A DNA stretch of 31,216 nucleotides from DASQFU01 sp035632955 (GTDB taxonomy: Bacteria > Eisenbacteria > RBG-16-71-46), in NCBI GenBank assembly GCA_035632955.1, contig DASQFU010000236.1, positions 1 to 31,216 on the forward strand, written 5' to 3'. Below are positions 1 to 7,880 of this stretch, in pieces. A program made the position numbers and the translations under genes. The notes beneath the pieces are model-generated. The model was not told the origin of the DNA and ran no database searches. It saw only the letters and a program-made list of their open reading frames with translations. The first letter of the stretch is position 1; every line of letters begins with the position of its first letter.

Positions 1-2408
1 GTCGTGTCCCAGGCCGAGCGCCGCGTGCACGGCGCGAGAAACGTCACGCCCTGGCGCCGCAGATCCTCGACGTGCACCCAGGTCGGATACATGCCGGCGT
101 GATGATTGAGAATCCCGACCGCGTACTCGGTAGGGAAATGCGCCTTGAGGTAGGTGCTCTGATACGCGAGCGCGCCGTAGCCGGCCGCGTGCGCCTTGCA
201 GAACGCGTAGGCGGCGAATCGCGCCAGCTCGCGCCACACGCTCCGCGCCGTCTCGGCGTCGACTCCGGCGCGTGCCGACTGACCGACGAACCCGCGCTCG
301 AGCGCCAGGAGTTCGTCGCTGCCGGCGGCAGCGATCGCGCGCCGGAGCTGATCGCCTTCCGCGAGCGACAACCCGGTCAGCGCCGCCGCCACGCACATGA
401 CGTCCTCCTCGTAGAGCAGCACCCCGTGGGTCGCGCGCAGCACGGGCTCGAGCCGGGGGTGCAGGAACACGGCAGGCTCGAGCCCGCGCTGGCGGCGGCA
501 GAACGCCTGCTTCATCCCGGACTCGGCCGGGCCGGGTCGCACCAACGCGACGGCGGCGATCGTCTCGTCCAGCGATCGCGCTCCTAGCATGCGCAGCAGA
601 TGGCGCATCGCCGGCGATTCGACCTGGAAACAGTTGAGCGTGTCGCCGGCTGCGAGCCGGCGAGCGGTCTCGGGATCGGGGTCGGGGAGCGCGTCGACGT
701 CCACTTCGATCCCGTGCCGCCCGCGCACCAGCGAGACGCATTCACCGATCGTCGTCAGTGCGCGATTTCCCAGCAGATCCATCTTGACGAGCCCGATTGC
801 CTCGACCGCGCGCATCTCGAACTGCGTGACGACGATGCCCTTCGCGGCGCGCTCGAGCGGCAGGTAATGGGTCAGCGGCCGATCGCCGATCACGACCCCG
901 CCCGAGTGGATCGAGAGATGCCGCGGCGCGCCCTCGAGCCGCTCGGCAAGCCGCAGCGCCGAGGCCAGCACCGGCTCGGTCCAGTCGACGCCACGAGCCT
1001 CCGGCAGCGCGCGCAACCGATCGAGATACGGCGCCTCGAGACCGTGCGGCACGCGGCGCGCGAGCAGGTTCACGCGCGCGTTGGGGACGCCGAGCGCTTT
1101 CGCCGTCTCACGGAACGCCGATCGGGCGCCGAGCGTGGCATGGGTCGAGATCATCGCGACCTGCTCGGCGCCGTAGGTCTCGTAGACGTGCGCGATCACC
1201 TCGTCGCGCCGCCGCCAGCACAGATCGATGTCCAGATCCGGACAGTCCCGGCGTTGCGGATGGAGGAAGCGCTCGAAGTAGAGCCGGTAGCGCAGCGGGT
1301 CCACGTTCGTGATCCCAAGGCAGTACGCGACCATCGAGCCCGCCCCGGAACCGCGCCCGACGGTCGGGATGTGGCGGGCGCGCGCGAACTCGACGAGGTC
1401 GGCGACCAGCAGGAAGTAGTCGGTGAAGCCGAGCCGCTCGATCAACCCGAGCTCCTCGCGCAGCCGGCGTTCGGCGGGACGGCCGTCCGCGGAGCGCCGG
1501 CGGTAGCGTCGGTCGAGGCCGGCGAGGCCGAGCCGGAGCAGATAGCCGGAGCCGGTCTCACCGTCGGGGACCGGCGCGCGCGGAAAGATCGGAGCGCCCA
1601 GCTCGAGCTCGAGCCGGCAACGCTCGGCGACGACCGCGTTGTTGCGCAGCGCCGCGGCCGCCGCCTCCGGTACGCCCGCGCCGGCGCATGTCGCCCGCAC
1701 GCGCCGTTCCCATTCGGCGGCGGGGGCGAGCCACGCCTCGCGGGCGCAGAATGCGCCGGGCGGCATGCGGTCGAGCAGCTCGCCGGAGGCGGCGGTGACG
1801 GCGGCGCGATGCGTCTCGTGGTCCTGCGGATCCAGCAGCGTGCAGTCGCCGGTCGCCACCCACGGCACGCCGAGGCGGCGCGCGGCGGCCGCACGCTCGG
1901 CGAGACGCGGCCGCTCGGACGGGAGCCCGCGCATCCCGAGCCATAGCCCGACGTCGCCCGCGCCGCGACGCCCGTCGAGGGGAGCGCCCGGCGTCGAACC
2001 GCTCGCGGCACGGACGCCGGACGCCAGCAGCGAAGCCGCGAGCCCCGGCGATTCGACGATCACCTGCACGCCGCGCGAAAGCTCGCCGAGGGCCGCGATC
2101 GGATCGAACCCCGGGTCCAGATGTCGCAGCGTCAACAGGCGGCATAGGTTCGCGTATCCGCGCCGGTCGACCGGCAGCAGCAGCAGCGAATGCGGGCCCG
2201 ACGTGAGCTCGGCGCCGAGCAGAGGCCGCAGCCCGTTGGCCAGCGCTTCGCGGTAGAAGCGGATCGCGAGATAGAGGTTATCGCGGTCGGTGAGCGCGAG
2301 CGCGTGGTAGCCGCGAGCCAACGCCGAGCGGATCAACGCCTCGGGCGCCGCCGTTCCGCACAGGAGCGAGCCGTGCGAGCGCACGCGCAACGCGACGAAC
2401 GAGCTCAT
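1..2408 (-). CDS. dnaE2: DnaE-type DNA polymerase III alpha subunit, error-prone (DnaE2-like), 3' end outside window
   Basis: A frame read from the ATG at 2408 stays open for 802 codons to the left edge, so the C-terminus (OB fold and tail) is missing. The protein is a C-family replicative-type polymerase. The catalytic Asp motif PDLDID lies near residues 390-395, and the third Asp is in GLVKMDLLG near residue 544. GRGSGAGS and the YEED region of the fingers are also recognisable. The N-terminal PHP domain is degenerate: the usual HxH is R8-V-R10 and TDHD is TDRD (41-43), so metal-dependent proofreading is probably lost. It lies 60 bp after dinB in the same direction. Pairing with a Y-family polymerase and a small companion gene matches imuB/dnaE2-type mutagenesis cassettes, so translesion synthesis after DNA damage is the likely role. 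Assignment as DnaE2 rather than DnaE1 rests on context and the degenerate PHP. Confidence 0.9.
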   Translation of the reverse strand, partial: MSSFVALRVRSHGSLLCGTAAPEALIRSALARGYHALALTDRDNLYLAIRFYREALANGLRPLLGAELTSGPHSLLLLPVDRRGYANLCRLLTLRHLDPGFDPIAALGELSRGVQVIVESPGLAASLLASGVRAASGSTPGAPLDGRRGAGDVGLWLGMRGLPSERPRLAERAAAARRLGVPWVATGDCTLLDPQDHETHRAAVTAASGELLDRMPPGAFCAREAWLAPAAEWERRVRATCAGAGVPEAAAAALRNNAVVAERCRLELELGAPIFPRAPVPDGETGSGYLLRLGLAGLDRRYRRRSADGRPAERRLREELGLIERLGFTDYFLLVADLVEFARARHIPTVGRGSGAGSMVAYCLGITNVDPLRYRLYFERFLHPQRRDCPDLDIDLCWRRRDEVIAHVYETYGAEQVAMISTHATLGARSAFRETAKALGVPNARVNLLARRVPHGLEAPYLDRLRALPEARGVDWTEPVLASALRLAERLEGAPRHLSIHSGGVVIGDRPLTHYLPLERAAKGIVVTQFEMRAVEAIGLVKMDLLGNRALTTIGECVSLVRGRHGIEVDVDALPDPDPETARRLAAGDTLNCFQVESPAMRHLLRMLGARSLDETIAAVALVRPGPAESGMKQAFCRRQRGLEPAVFLHPRLEPVLRATHGVLLYEEDVMCVAAALTGLSLAEGDQLRRAIAAAGSDELLALERGFVGQSARAGVDAETARSVWRELARFAAYAFCKAHAAGYGALAYQSTYLKAHFPTEYAVGILNHHAGMYPTWVHVEDLRRQGVTFLAPCTRRSAWDT

Positions 2409-2468
2409 GGCGTGCTAACCGCGCGGCGTCGAGCCGGCGATCTCCTTTGGAAGGATCGGTCGCGAACG

Positions 2469-3725
2469 TTACTTCGTGAGCGAGGGTGTGCGCAGCACGA
2501 ACCCGTGACGATCCTGCTCCAGCCGATCCTTGAGATGGAGCGCCCGACCCGAGACCAGCGCCCCATGTCCGTAAGCTCCCCGGACGCCGTCGAAGGCCCG
2601 GAACAGGGCGGCGCGCCGCCCCGCCTCGCGCTCGTCGAACAGCGCGCCCTGCTCACCGAGCCGGGTCGCGAAGCTGGAAAGCATCACGCCCACGCCATGC
2701 AGCGCCACGCGCCGGGTGAACAACCGTCGCAGGAGATCGTGAGCCAGCTCCAGCACGACGGGATCGGCGTCGGAAGGTGTCTGGAGCGAGCGAGCTCGCT
2801 CGTCGCCTTCTCCATCGCCATAGCGCAGCCGCACCGCCACGGTGCGCGGCTTGATGTCCAGCTCGCGGGCGGTGCGGCATGCGCGTCCAACCAGGTACTC
2901 GAGCATCCCTTCGATCTCGTCGCGATCGGCGGTGTCGCGGTGGAACGACGTCTCGCGCGAGATCGACTGAGGCACTTCGCGCGGGTTGACCGCCGCCGTG
3001 TCGTGCCCGCGGCAGCGCCCGTGCAACAGCCGCCCCGGCGCTCCGAACAACGCCTCGAGCAGCTCGGGGGAGAGAGCTCGTAGATCGCCGATCGTGCGGA
3101 TGTTCATCGAGCGCAGCGTTCGCGCGTGCGCGTGCCCGACGCCGGCGAGCTGCTCGATCGGCCGCGGGCTCAGGAACGCGTCGGCATCGGCCGCGCCGAT
3201 CGCCGCCAGGCCGTCGGGCTTCACGGTCTTGCCAATCAGCTTCGCGAGCATCCGGTTCGGTCCGAGCCCGCACGTCACCGTGAGTCCGGTGGTCTCGAGG
3301 ATGCGAAGCTTCAGCCGGCGAGCTGCTTCCACCGGCCCGCCATGCAGTCGCTCGGTGCCGGTCAGATCGCAGTAGGCCTCGTCGAGGTAGGTCTCGACCG
3401 CGTGGGAGACCTCGCGGCAGCAGGCAAAGATCTGCGCTGCGAAACAGCGGTAGGTCTGGGCGTGTCCTTCGAGAATCACGGCGTTCGGGCACAGCCGTCG
3501 CGCGTCCGAAAGCGCCATGCCGGCGCGCAAGCCGAACGTGCGCGCCTCATACGAGCACGACGCGATCACGCCTGCTCCGACGATCACGGGGCGACCGGCG
3601 AGCCGCGGATCGAGAAGCTGCTCGATGGCAGCGAAAAACGCGTCTATGTCTACGTGCAATACGAGCCTGCCGTGAATGGGCGGCTGCGGCGTCGGCTCGG
3701 TCGCGATGTCCTCGGCGTTGGTCAT
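2469..3725 (-). CDS. dinB: Y-family DNA polymerase (DinB / Pol IV type)
   Basis: A 418-residue translesion polymerase. The palm carries the catalytic acidic residues: HVDIDAFFAAIEQ (D26, D28) and YLDEAYCDLTG (D115, E116). The protein is therefore predicted to be active, unlike ImuB, which lacks them. SYEARTFGLRAGM and GLGPNRMLAKLIGKTVKPDG are typical DinB finger and palm motifs, followed by the HhH thumb (QLAGVGHAHARTLRSM) and a little-finger domain. QGALF near residues 359-363 resembles a beta-clamp binding pentapeptide. The ATG at 3725 is chosen because it overlaps the upstream stop as TGATG and has GGAGGG about 5 bases ahead. A longer open frame upstream to 4028 only covers the neighbouring gene. 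It is probably co-transcribed with the small protein before it and the DnaE-type polymerase after it. Confidence 0.93.
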   Translation of the reverse strand: MTNAEDIATEPTPQPPIHGRLVLHVDIDAFFAAIEQLLDPRLAGRPVIVGAGVIASCSYEARTFGLRAGMALSDARRLCPNAVILEGHAQTYRCFAAQIFACCREVSHAVETYLDEAYCDLTGTERLHGGPVEAARRLKLRILETTGLTVTCGLGPNRMLAKLIGKTVKPDGLAAIGAADADAFLSPRPIEQLAGVGHAHARTLRSMNIRTIGDLRALSPELLEALFGAPGRLLHGRCRGHDTAAVNPREVPQSISRETSFHRDTADRDEIEGMLEYLVGRACRTARELDIKPRTVAVRLRYGDGEGDERARSLQTPSDADPVVLELAHDLLRRLFTRRVALHGVGVMLSSFATRLGEQGALFDEREAGRRAALFRAFDGVRGAYGHGALVSGRALHLKDRLEQDRHGFVLRTPSLTK

Positions 3726-3979
3726 CAGCCCTCCAGTGAGACCGAGTCCGCGTGCCATACGAGATCGGCCCCCTGCAGCCGAAGCTGATAGACGTCGCCG
3801 CTCTCGACCGTCACCGAGAAGTAGAAATGCGGATGACGACCGGAACGGTCCAACCATCGGGCGTTGATCCGCGTGATGCGGTGCTCCCGCCCGTGGCGCC
3901 GGAACGCGAGTGGAGTGACCACGCCTCCTTGGAAATCGGCGCGCACCGCGATCGCTTCGTCGAGACGTTCGAGCCGCAT
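3725..3979 (-). CDS. Small DUF6504-like protein of the polymerase cassette
   Basis: An 84-residue soluble protein, first gene of the cassette. It has no signal peptide or membrane segment. It is rich in Arg and aromatic residues, with a pattern (PLAFRRHGREHRITRINARWLD ... VYQLRLQGADLVW) that reads like the small beta-rich DUF6504-type proteins found beside imuB/dnaE2 genes; that family call is tentative. In-frame stops lie just upstream (TAG at 4003-4001). The ATG at 3979 has GGAG 8 bases ahead, so this start is firm. The stop shares one base with the dinB ATG, implying translational coupling. Its role is unknown; a polymerase accessory role is inferred only from context. Confidence 0.7.
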   Translation of the reverse strand: MRLERLDEAIAVRADFQGGVVTPLAFRRHGREHRITRINARWLDRSGRHPHFYFSVTVESGDVYQLRLQGADLVWHADSVSLEG

Positions 3980-3997
3980 CCATCGATCTCCGCGGGA

Positions 3998-4028
3998 GCA
4001 CTATAGTGCACGTATGTGCAGTAGACAA
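3998..4028 (-). promoter_or_regulatory. Promoter with overlapping palindromic operator for the polymerase cassette (LexA-type control suspected)
   Basis: Read on the minus strand there is a -35-like TTGTCT (4028-4023), a 17-base spacer and a -10-like TATAGT (4005-4000), 20 bases before the first start codon. Two palindromes overlap these elements. TGCAC-ATAC-GTGCA (4020-4007) fills the spacer, and the perfect 12-mer GCACTATAGTGC (4009-3998) covers the -10. A repressor bound here would block RNA polymerase. SOS control by a LexA-like protein is the natural guess for a translesion cassette. The motif is not the E. coli or Bacillus SOS box, so the regulator's identity is inference. Confidence 0.6.
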
Positions 4029-4090
4029 GGAAGTAGTTTTCTCGGGTCTCCAAGCGATCCATCATCACGCCCCGAGGAGGAACGGTTGCC

Positions 4091-4975
4091 ATGTCAACAG
4101 TGATCGTCGTGACCCGAACCCGCGCGGCGCGCCACACATTGCGCATCGCGCTTGCCGCGATGTCGCTCGTCGTCCTGAGCAGCGCGCCCGCGCAAGCCAA
4201 CCTGATCGAGAATCCGAGCTTCGAGGTGGGACCGGACCCGGGTGAGGCCATGGAGCTCGCCATGGGCTCGACCGCCATTACCGCGTGGGTCGTGACGCGC
4301 GATGCGATCGACTATTGCGGCACGCGCTGGGAGGCCGCCGAGGGGTCGCGGAGCCTGGCCCTCAACGGCACGGGTCCCGGCGGTATCGCCCAGTCGATCG
4401 CCACGAATCCCGGCGCCGAATACACGGTGCGATTCAGGATGTCGGGCGATGCGTTCTCGAGTCCGATCCTCAAACACATCCGAGTCGCCGCCGCGGGCCA
4501 GTCCCAGGACTACGAGTTCGATGCCGGGCACGCGTGGCCGTGGGGGATGGGGTGGCTCGAGAAGACGTTCGTCTTCACCGCCGACAGCGATGCGGCGACG
4601 ATCGAGTTCTACAGCCTCGATGCTGGCGACACCGGCCCCGTGATCGACCAGGTCGAGGTCACGGGCCCGAGCGTAGGCATCGTGCCCATCGGCGGCGCGC
4701 TGGAGTTCGCGCTCGCGCCACCCTATCCCAATCCCGCGCGGACCGCATTTCAGGTCTCGTTCGTCCTGCCGTCCGACACGCCCTTACGGTTGAGCGTCTG
4801 GGACGCGCAAGGGCGCGAGGTGTCCGTGATCGCCGAGGGCATCTATCCCGCCGGCCGACACACGCGCGTCTGGGATGGCCGTGCGGCGCACGGCCCGGCT
4901 CCCGCGGGCCTCTACCTCATCCGTTTGGCCGCGTCTGGAGTTCAACTGACCCGCAAAGCGGTGCTGTCACGATGA
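4091..4975 (+). CDS. Secreted DUF642/choice-of-anchor-like protein with C-terminal FlgD-type sorting module
   Basis: A 294-residue protein. The N-terminal signal peptide has a hydrophobic core LRIALAAMSLVVLSS and probable cleavage after AQA. Immediately after comes NLIENPSFEVGP, the usual opening of DUF642 / choice-of-anchor beta-sandwich domains, which are often carbohydrate- or matrix-associated. The body (about residues 37-195) ends in VIDQVEVTGP, also typical. Residues about 205-294 form an Ig-like FlgD/T9SS-type tail: PPYPNPARTAF ... LSVWDAQGREV ... AGRHTRVWDGR ... PAGLYLIRLAA. It is therefore probably exported to the cell surface or medium. A GAGGAGG ribosome site precedes the ATG. The stop overlaps the next ATG (ATGA), so the two genes are co-translated. 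Ligand unknown. Confidence 0.8.
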   Translation: MSTVIVVTRTRAARHTLRIALAAMSLVVLSSAPAQANLIENPSFEVGPDPGEAMELAMGSTAITAWVVTRDAIDYCGTRWEAAEGSRSLALNGTGPGGIAQSIATNPGAEYTVRFRMSGDAFSSPILKHIRVAAAGQSQDYEFDAGHAWPWGMGWLEKTFVFTADSDAATIEFYSLDAGDTGPVIDQVEVTGPSVGIVPIGGALEFALAPPYPNPARTAFQVSFVLPSDTPLRLSVWDAQGREVSVIAEGIYPAGRHTRVWDGRAAHGPAPAGLYLIRLAASGVQLTRKAVLSR

Positions 4976-5970
4976 AGGAGCTCATTTTTCGGAGCGCGTT
5001 CTGGACCCGAGCCGCGATTGGAGCGCTGGCCTGCGCCGGATGGGCGTTCACGTCGGCGCATGCGAGCTGTGGTGCGGATGCTTGCGTGCTCGACTTGCGT
5101 GGGCCGGAATCCAACAGCGGCCGGTTCTCGGTCGACATCGGATATCAGCTCGTGTTTCAGGACCAAGTGCTGGTCGGGACGCGCAAGGGCACGGTCGGCG
5201 AGATTCCGAGCCATCACAACGAGGTCGAGACTCGGACCGAGACGTGGGTCGCGACCGGGCGCGCCGGTGTGACCGACTGGCTATCGCTCAGCGCCTCGCT
5301 TCCCTACATCGACCGGGTCCACCGTCACGAGAGCGAGCATCATCCCGGCTTCTTCGAAGAGCAGAAATGGACCTACTCGGGTCTCGGTGACCTCACGGTG
5401 CTCGGCTATCTCACGCCCGGCGCCGGGCAAGGACGTCCTTCGGTCACGCTTCAGCTGGGGCTCAAAGCCCCGACCGGCAAGCGCAACGTCGGGGAGATCG
5501 AGGGAGAGCAGCCGGAGCCAATGGCGCGCCCGAGTAGCGGTTCGTGGGATGGGCTCGTCGGTGTTCAAGTCCGCCACTGGGTGGACACCCGGACGTTTCA
5601 GGGAGACGGCGTCTCGTTGCCGCTTTCTGCCGGAGTGCTGGCGCGAGTGAACGGCCCGGGTACCGACGACTACCGTGCCGGGAACGAGCTTCAGCTCAAC
5701 GTGGCGGGCGGCTGGGCGCTGCTTTCTCGTGTCAGCTTGCTGGCACAGGTGAACACGCGCTGGCGCGCGAAGGACGATGTCGGAGCAACGGACGGCGAAG
5801 AAGCGAATACCGGCGGTACGGCGGTATTCGCGACGCCGGGACTGCGGGTTGGTTTCAGCCCGACGATGACAGCCTATGGTTACGTCCAGATGCGGCTCTA
5901 CGAGCGCGTGAACGGCATTCAGATCACCGCGCCCTACCACGTGATGGTTGGGACCAGCTACGGGTTCTGA
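4972..5970 (+). CDS. Outer-membrane beta-barrel protein, transporter-like, function unknown
   Basis: 332 residues. An N-terminal signal peptide ends near TSAHA and is followed by CGADACVLDLRGP, a short Cys pair at the mature N-terminus. The rest alternates polar and aromatic/hydrophobic residues in strands such as RFSVDIGYQLVFQDQVLVG, WLSLSASLPYIDR, VTLQLGLKAPTGKR, TMTAYGYVQMRLYERV. It ends in an aromatic residue (YGF), typical of barrels inserted by the BAM complex. 'SLPY.DR...GLGDLTV.GY....LQLGLKAPTG' is the style of Phenol_MetA_deg / transporter-like OM proteins. The start overlaps the stop of the secreted protein upstream, so the two may work together at the envelope. The 3' end overlaps the convergent lipoprotein gene by 13 bp. 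Confidence 0.75.
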   Translation: MKELIFRSAFWTRAAIGALACAGWAFTSAHASCGADACVLDLRGPESNSGRFSVDIGYQLVFQDQVLVGTRKGTVGEIPSHHNEVETRTETWVATGRAGVTDWLSLSASLPYIDRVHRHESEHHPGFFEEQKWTYSGLGDLTVLGYLTPGAGQGRPSVTLQLGLKAPTGKRNVGEIEGEQPEPMARPSSGSWDGLVGVQVRHWVDTRTFQGDGVSLPLSAGVLARVNGPGTDDYRAGNELQLNVAGGWALLSRVSLLAQVNTRWRAKDDVGATDGEEANTGGTAVFATPGLRVGFSPTMTAYGYVQMRLYERVNGIQITAPYHVMVGTSYGF

Positions 5971-6833
5971 CCCGATCCTTCAACGAATAGATCCGCGGTG
6001 ACTCCCTCCGCGGAGCCGTCCTTCGCCGAGTGCTCGCCGACGAAGAGCTGGACGGGGCCACGCGGCCCATCGGTGAACCGCAGCCGATACTCCCCCCATG
6101 CCGAGACGTAGTCCGCGGCAGTCGTGACCGCCTTGGCGCGGATCTTCCCGTCCTGCCTGAGCTCCGCGACCACGTTCGCCTCGAATGTGCGCGCGTAGCC
6201 CTCCACTTCGATCGGATAAGTGGTCCGGCCGTCCCGCGGCGGTGCGAGCACGACCACCCGCGCACCCACCGATGGCCACGGCGGCAGGGTCGAGCCACCG
6301 CGCTGTAGCTCGATCGACACCAACGCCGGCGCCGAGTATACGGTGGGCCTGGCCACGGCCGCGGAGCGCAGGTGCAGGTCGACGTAGAGTGCCGCGCTTT
6401 CGCGCGAGCGCACGACGTAGGCCCGGTCGGAGTAATCCCCTGTGAAGGTGTTGTCGGTGATCGCCGTCGACACGACTTCCGCCGGCAAATGAACCCGGAT
6501 CACTCGGGTCTGTCGCAGGAACTCGACGGTCACCTCGCCGAGCGTCGAGGCCGGGAATCCGTCGGCGCGCGAGAAGCCGATCACCAGTCGCTCGCCGCCG
6601 GCGTGTGACGCAGCGATCAACGACGACACCTGCACCGCATCGCCGGCGTCGCGCCCGGCAACGACCACGCGACCGCTGTCGACGAACGACTCGCCGCCAG
6701 CCGCTAGAGTCGGATGGAACGGCGAGTCCGAAGTCGGTTGGCTCGTCGCCGAAGGCGAGGTTCGCTCGCCTTTGGGCGCGCATCCGCCAAGCACGGCCAT
6801 GGCGACGACCGAAAGCGCCAAGATGCTCTTCAC
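5958..6833 (-). CDS. Lipoprotein with AMIN-like and Gmad2 (Ig-like) domains
   Basis: 291 residues. Signal peptide MKSILALSVVAMAVLGGC has a lipobox (LGGC, Cys18), so the protein is lipid-anchored in the envelope. Residues about 70-185 (GGERLVIGFSRADGFP ... VIRVHLPAEVVST ... LYVDLHL) resemble AMIN-like beta domains. Residues about 200-290 match the Gmad2 immunoglobulin-like domain: IEVEGYARTFEANVVAELRQDG, WGEYRLRFTD, GEHSAKDGSAEGVTADLFVEG. This pairing is common in Gram-positive and actinobacterial envelope lipoproteins, where it is thought to bind peptidoglycan or other cell-surface partners; the function is not established. It is a single gene convergent with the barrel gene, overlapping it by 13 bp. 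Confidence 0.8.
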   Translation of the reverse strand: MKSILALSVVAMAVLGGCAPKGERTSPSATSQPTSDSPFHPTLAAGGESFVDSGRVVVAGRDAGDAVQVSSLIAASHAGGERLVIGFSRADGFPASTLGEVTVEFLRQTRVIRVHLPAEVVSTAITDNTFTGDYSDRAYVVRSRESAALYVDLHLRSAAVARPTVYSAPALVSIELQRGGSTLPPWPSVGARVVVLAPPRDGRTTYPIEVEGYARTFEANVVAELRQDGKIRAKAVTTAADYVSAWGEYRLRFTDGPRGPVQLFVGEHSAKDGSAEGVTADLFVEGSGQNP

Positions 6834-7031
6834 CCGCGACCCTCCCTACGGACCGGCGCGAGAGTAAAGGGCTGCGGTCCCCCCGCCAAACGAAGGTCTG
6901 ATCCGCCCCCGGGGCGCCACGCTTACAGCCGCACTCATGCCTTCAGGAGCCTGCCGTGCCTTCCGATAACTGGGAGGCCCGCTCGGAGAACGCGGCGTCC
7001 CGCCGCGCTCTACGGAGTGCGAGGACCCCTC

Positions 7032-7880
7032 ATGCCCCCTCGGTTGCGGCTGCTCTTGTTGCTGGTCGTCGCGGTCTCGCTGCTCGTCATGCGCGACCTT
7101 CAGCCGCCTGCGCCCTCCAACCACAACGCCTTTGGCCGCGGTCCTTCCGTCGTGCTGGTCCACGGTCTCGGCAGCCGCGCCGCGCACTGGCTCCCTACCG
7201 CGCGTCTCCTGGCTCGGCGCTATCGGGTGACGCTGGTGGATCTGCCTGGCCACGGCCTCACGTCCATGCCCGATCCGTTTTCGCTCGAGCGCGCGGCGCT
7301 CGGGCTCGACCTCGCGTTGCGCGAGGAAGCGCGTGGCCCCGTGATCCTGGTCGGTCATTCACTCGGCGGTCTGGTTGCGACCGCCGCAGCGCTCGAGCAT
7401 CCCGAGCGGGTGCGCGGACTGGTGCTGGTGGAGACCGCACTGCGCCCGCAAGTCGAGCCGAACGATCGGGCGGCGATGCTCGCCGAGCTGGACCGTAACT
7501 ATCCCGCGCTGCTGCACGCCGCCTATCTCGGTTTCGGTCGCGACTCGGCCCAGGGTGAGCGCCTGTACGCCGAGGTGAAGCCACTCGATCCCGAGATCGT
7601 GAAGCGCTGGATCCGTCTCGCGTGGACCGCGGATCTCTCGGCCGCCGTCGCGGGTCTGGGAGTGCCGGTCATGGCCGTGCTCGCCGAGCGGTCATGGCCC
7701 AAGGACGAGCCGCTGGCCGAGACCTCGGCCGTGCTCGGCTACTCGAGGATCCCGCGGCTGCAAGCGACGCGACTCGAGGATTGCGGCCATTTCCTCATGC
7801 TCGATCGCCCGAAGGATCTGGCGGCGATCATCGACCGCTTCGCGTCCTTCATCGGCGACTCCCTGGTCGCGATCCGTTAA
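7032..7880 (+). CDS. Alpha/beta-hydrolase fold protein with N-terminal membrane anchor
   Basis: 282 residues. An N-terminal hydrophobic stretch (about residues 5-20, LRLLLLLVVAVSLLVM) looks like a signal anchor, so the enzyme probably faces the periplasm. The fold follows: VVLVHGLGS oxyanion region, VTLVDLPGHG, nucleophile elbow GHSLGG (Ser110), and the catalytic His in ECGH-like DCGHFLMLDRP near the C-terminus. The acid is probably in the AERSWPKDE loop. The substrate cannot be predicted; esterase, lipase-like or haloperoxidase-like members share this layout. The ATG at 7032 follows a GAGGA ribosome site. The 3' end overlaps the convergent SDR gene by 4 bp. Confidence 0.85.
   Translation: MPPRLRLLLLLVVAVSLLVMRDLQPPAPSNHNAFGRGPSVVLVHGLGSRAAHWLPTARLLARRYRVTLVDLPGHGLTSMPDPFSLERAALGLDLALREEARGPVILVGHSLGGLVATAAALEHPERVRGLVLVETALRPQVEPNDRAAMLAELDRNYPALLHAAYLGFGRDSAQGERLYAEVKPLDPEIVKRWIRLAWTADLSAAVAGLGVPVMAVLAERSWPKDEPLAETSAVLGYSRIPRLQATRLEDCGHFLMLDRPKDLAAIIDRFASFIGDSLVAIR

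Noticed and set aside
600..1946. 448-codon plus-strand open frame
   Set aside because: It is antisense to the DnaE-type polymerase, has Arg-rich low-complexity composition and no domain pattern. GC-rich DNA gives long shadow frames.
2469..3725. ImuB (inactive Y-family subunit)
   Set aside because: Catalytic acids in HVDIDAFF and YLDEAY are present, so DinB-type activity is expected.
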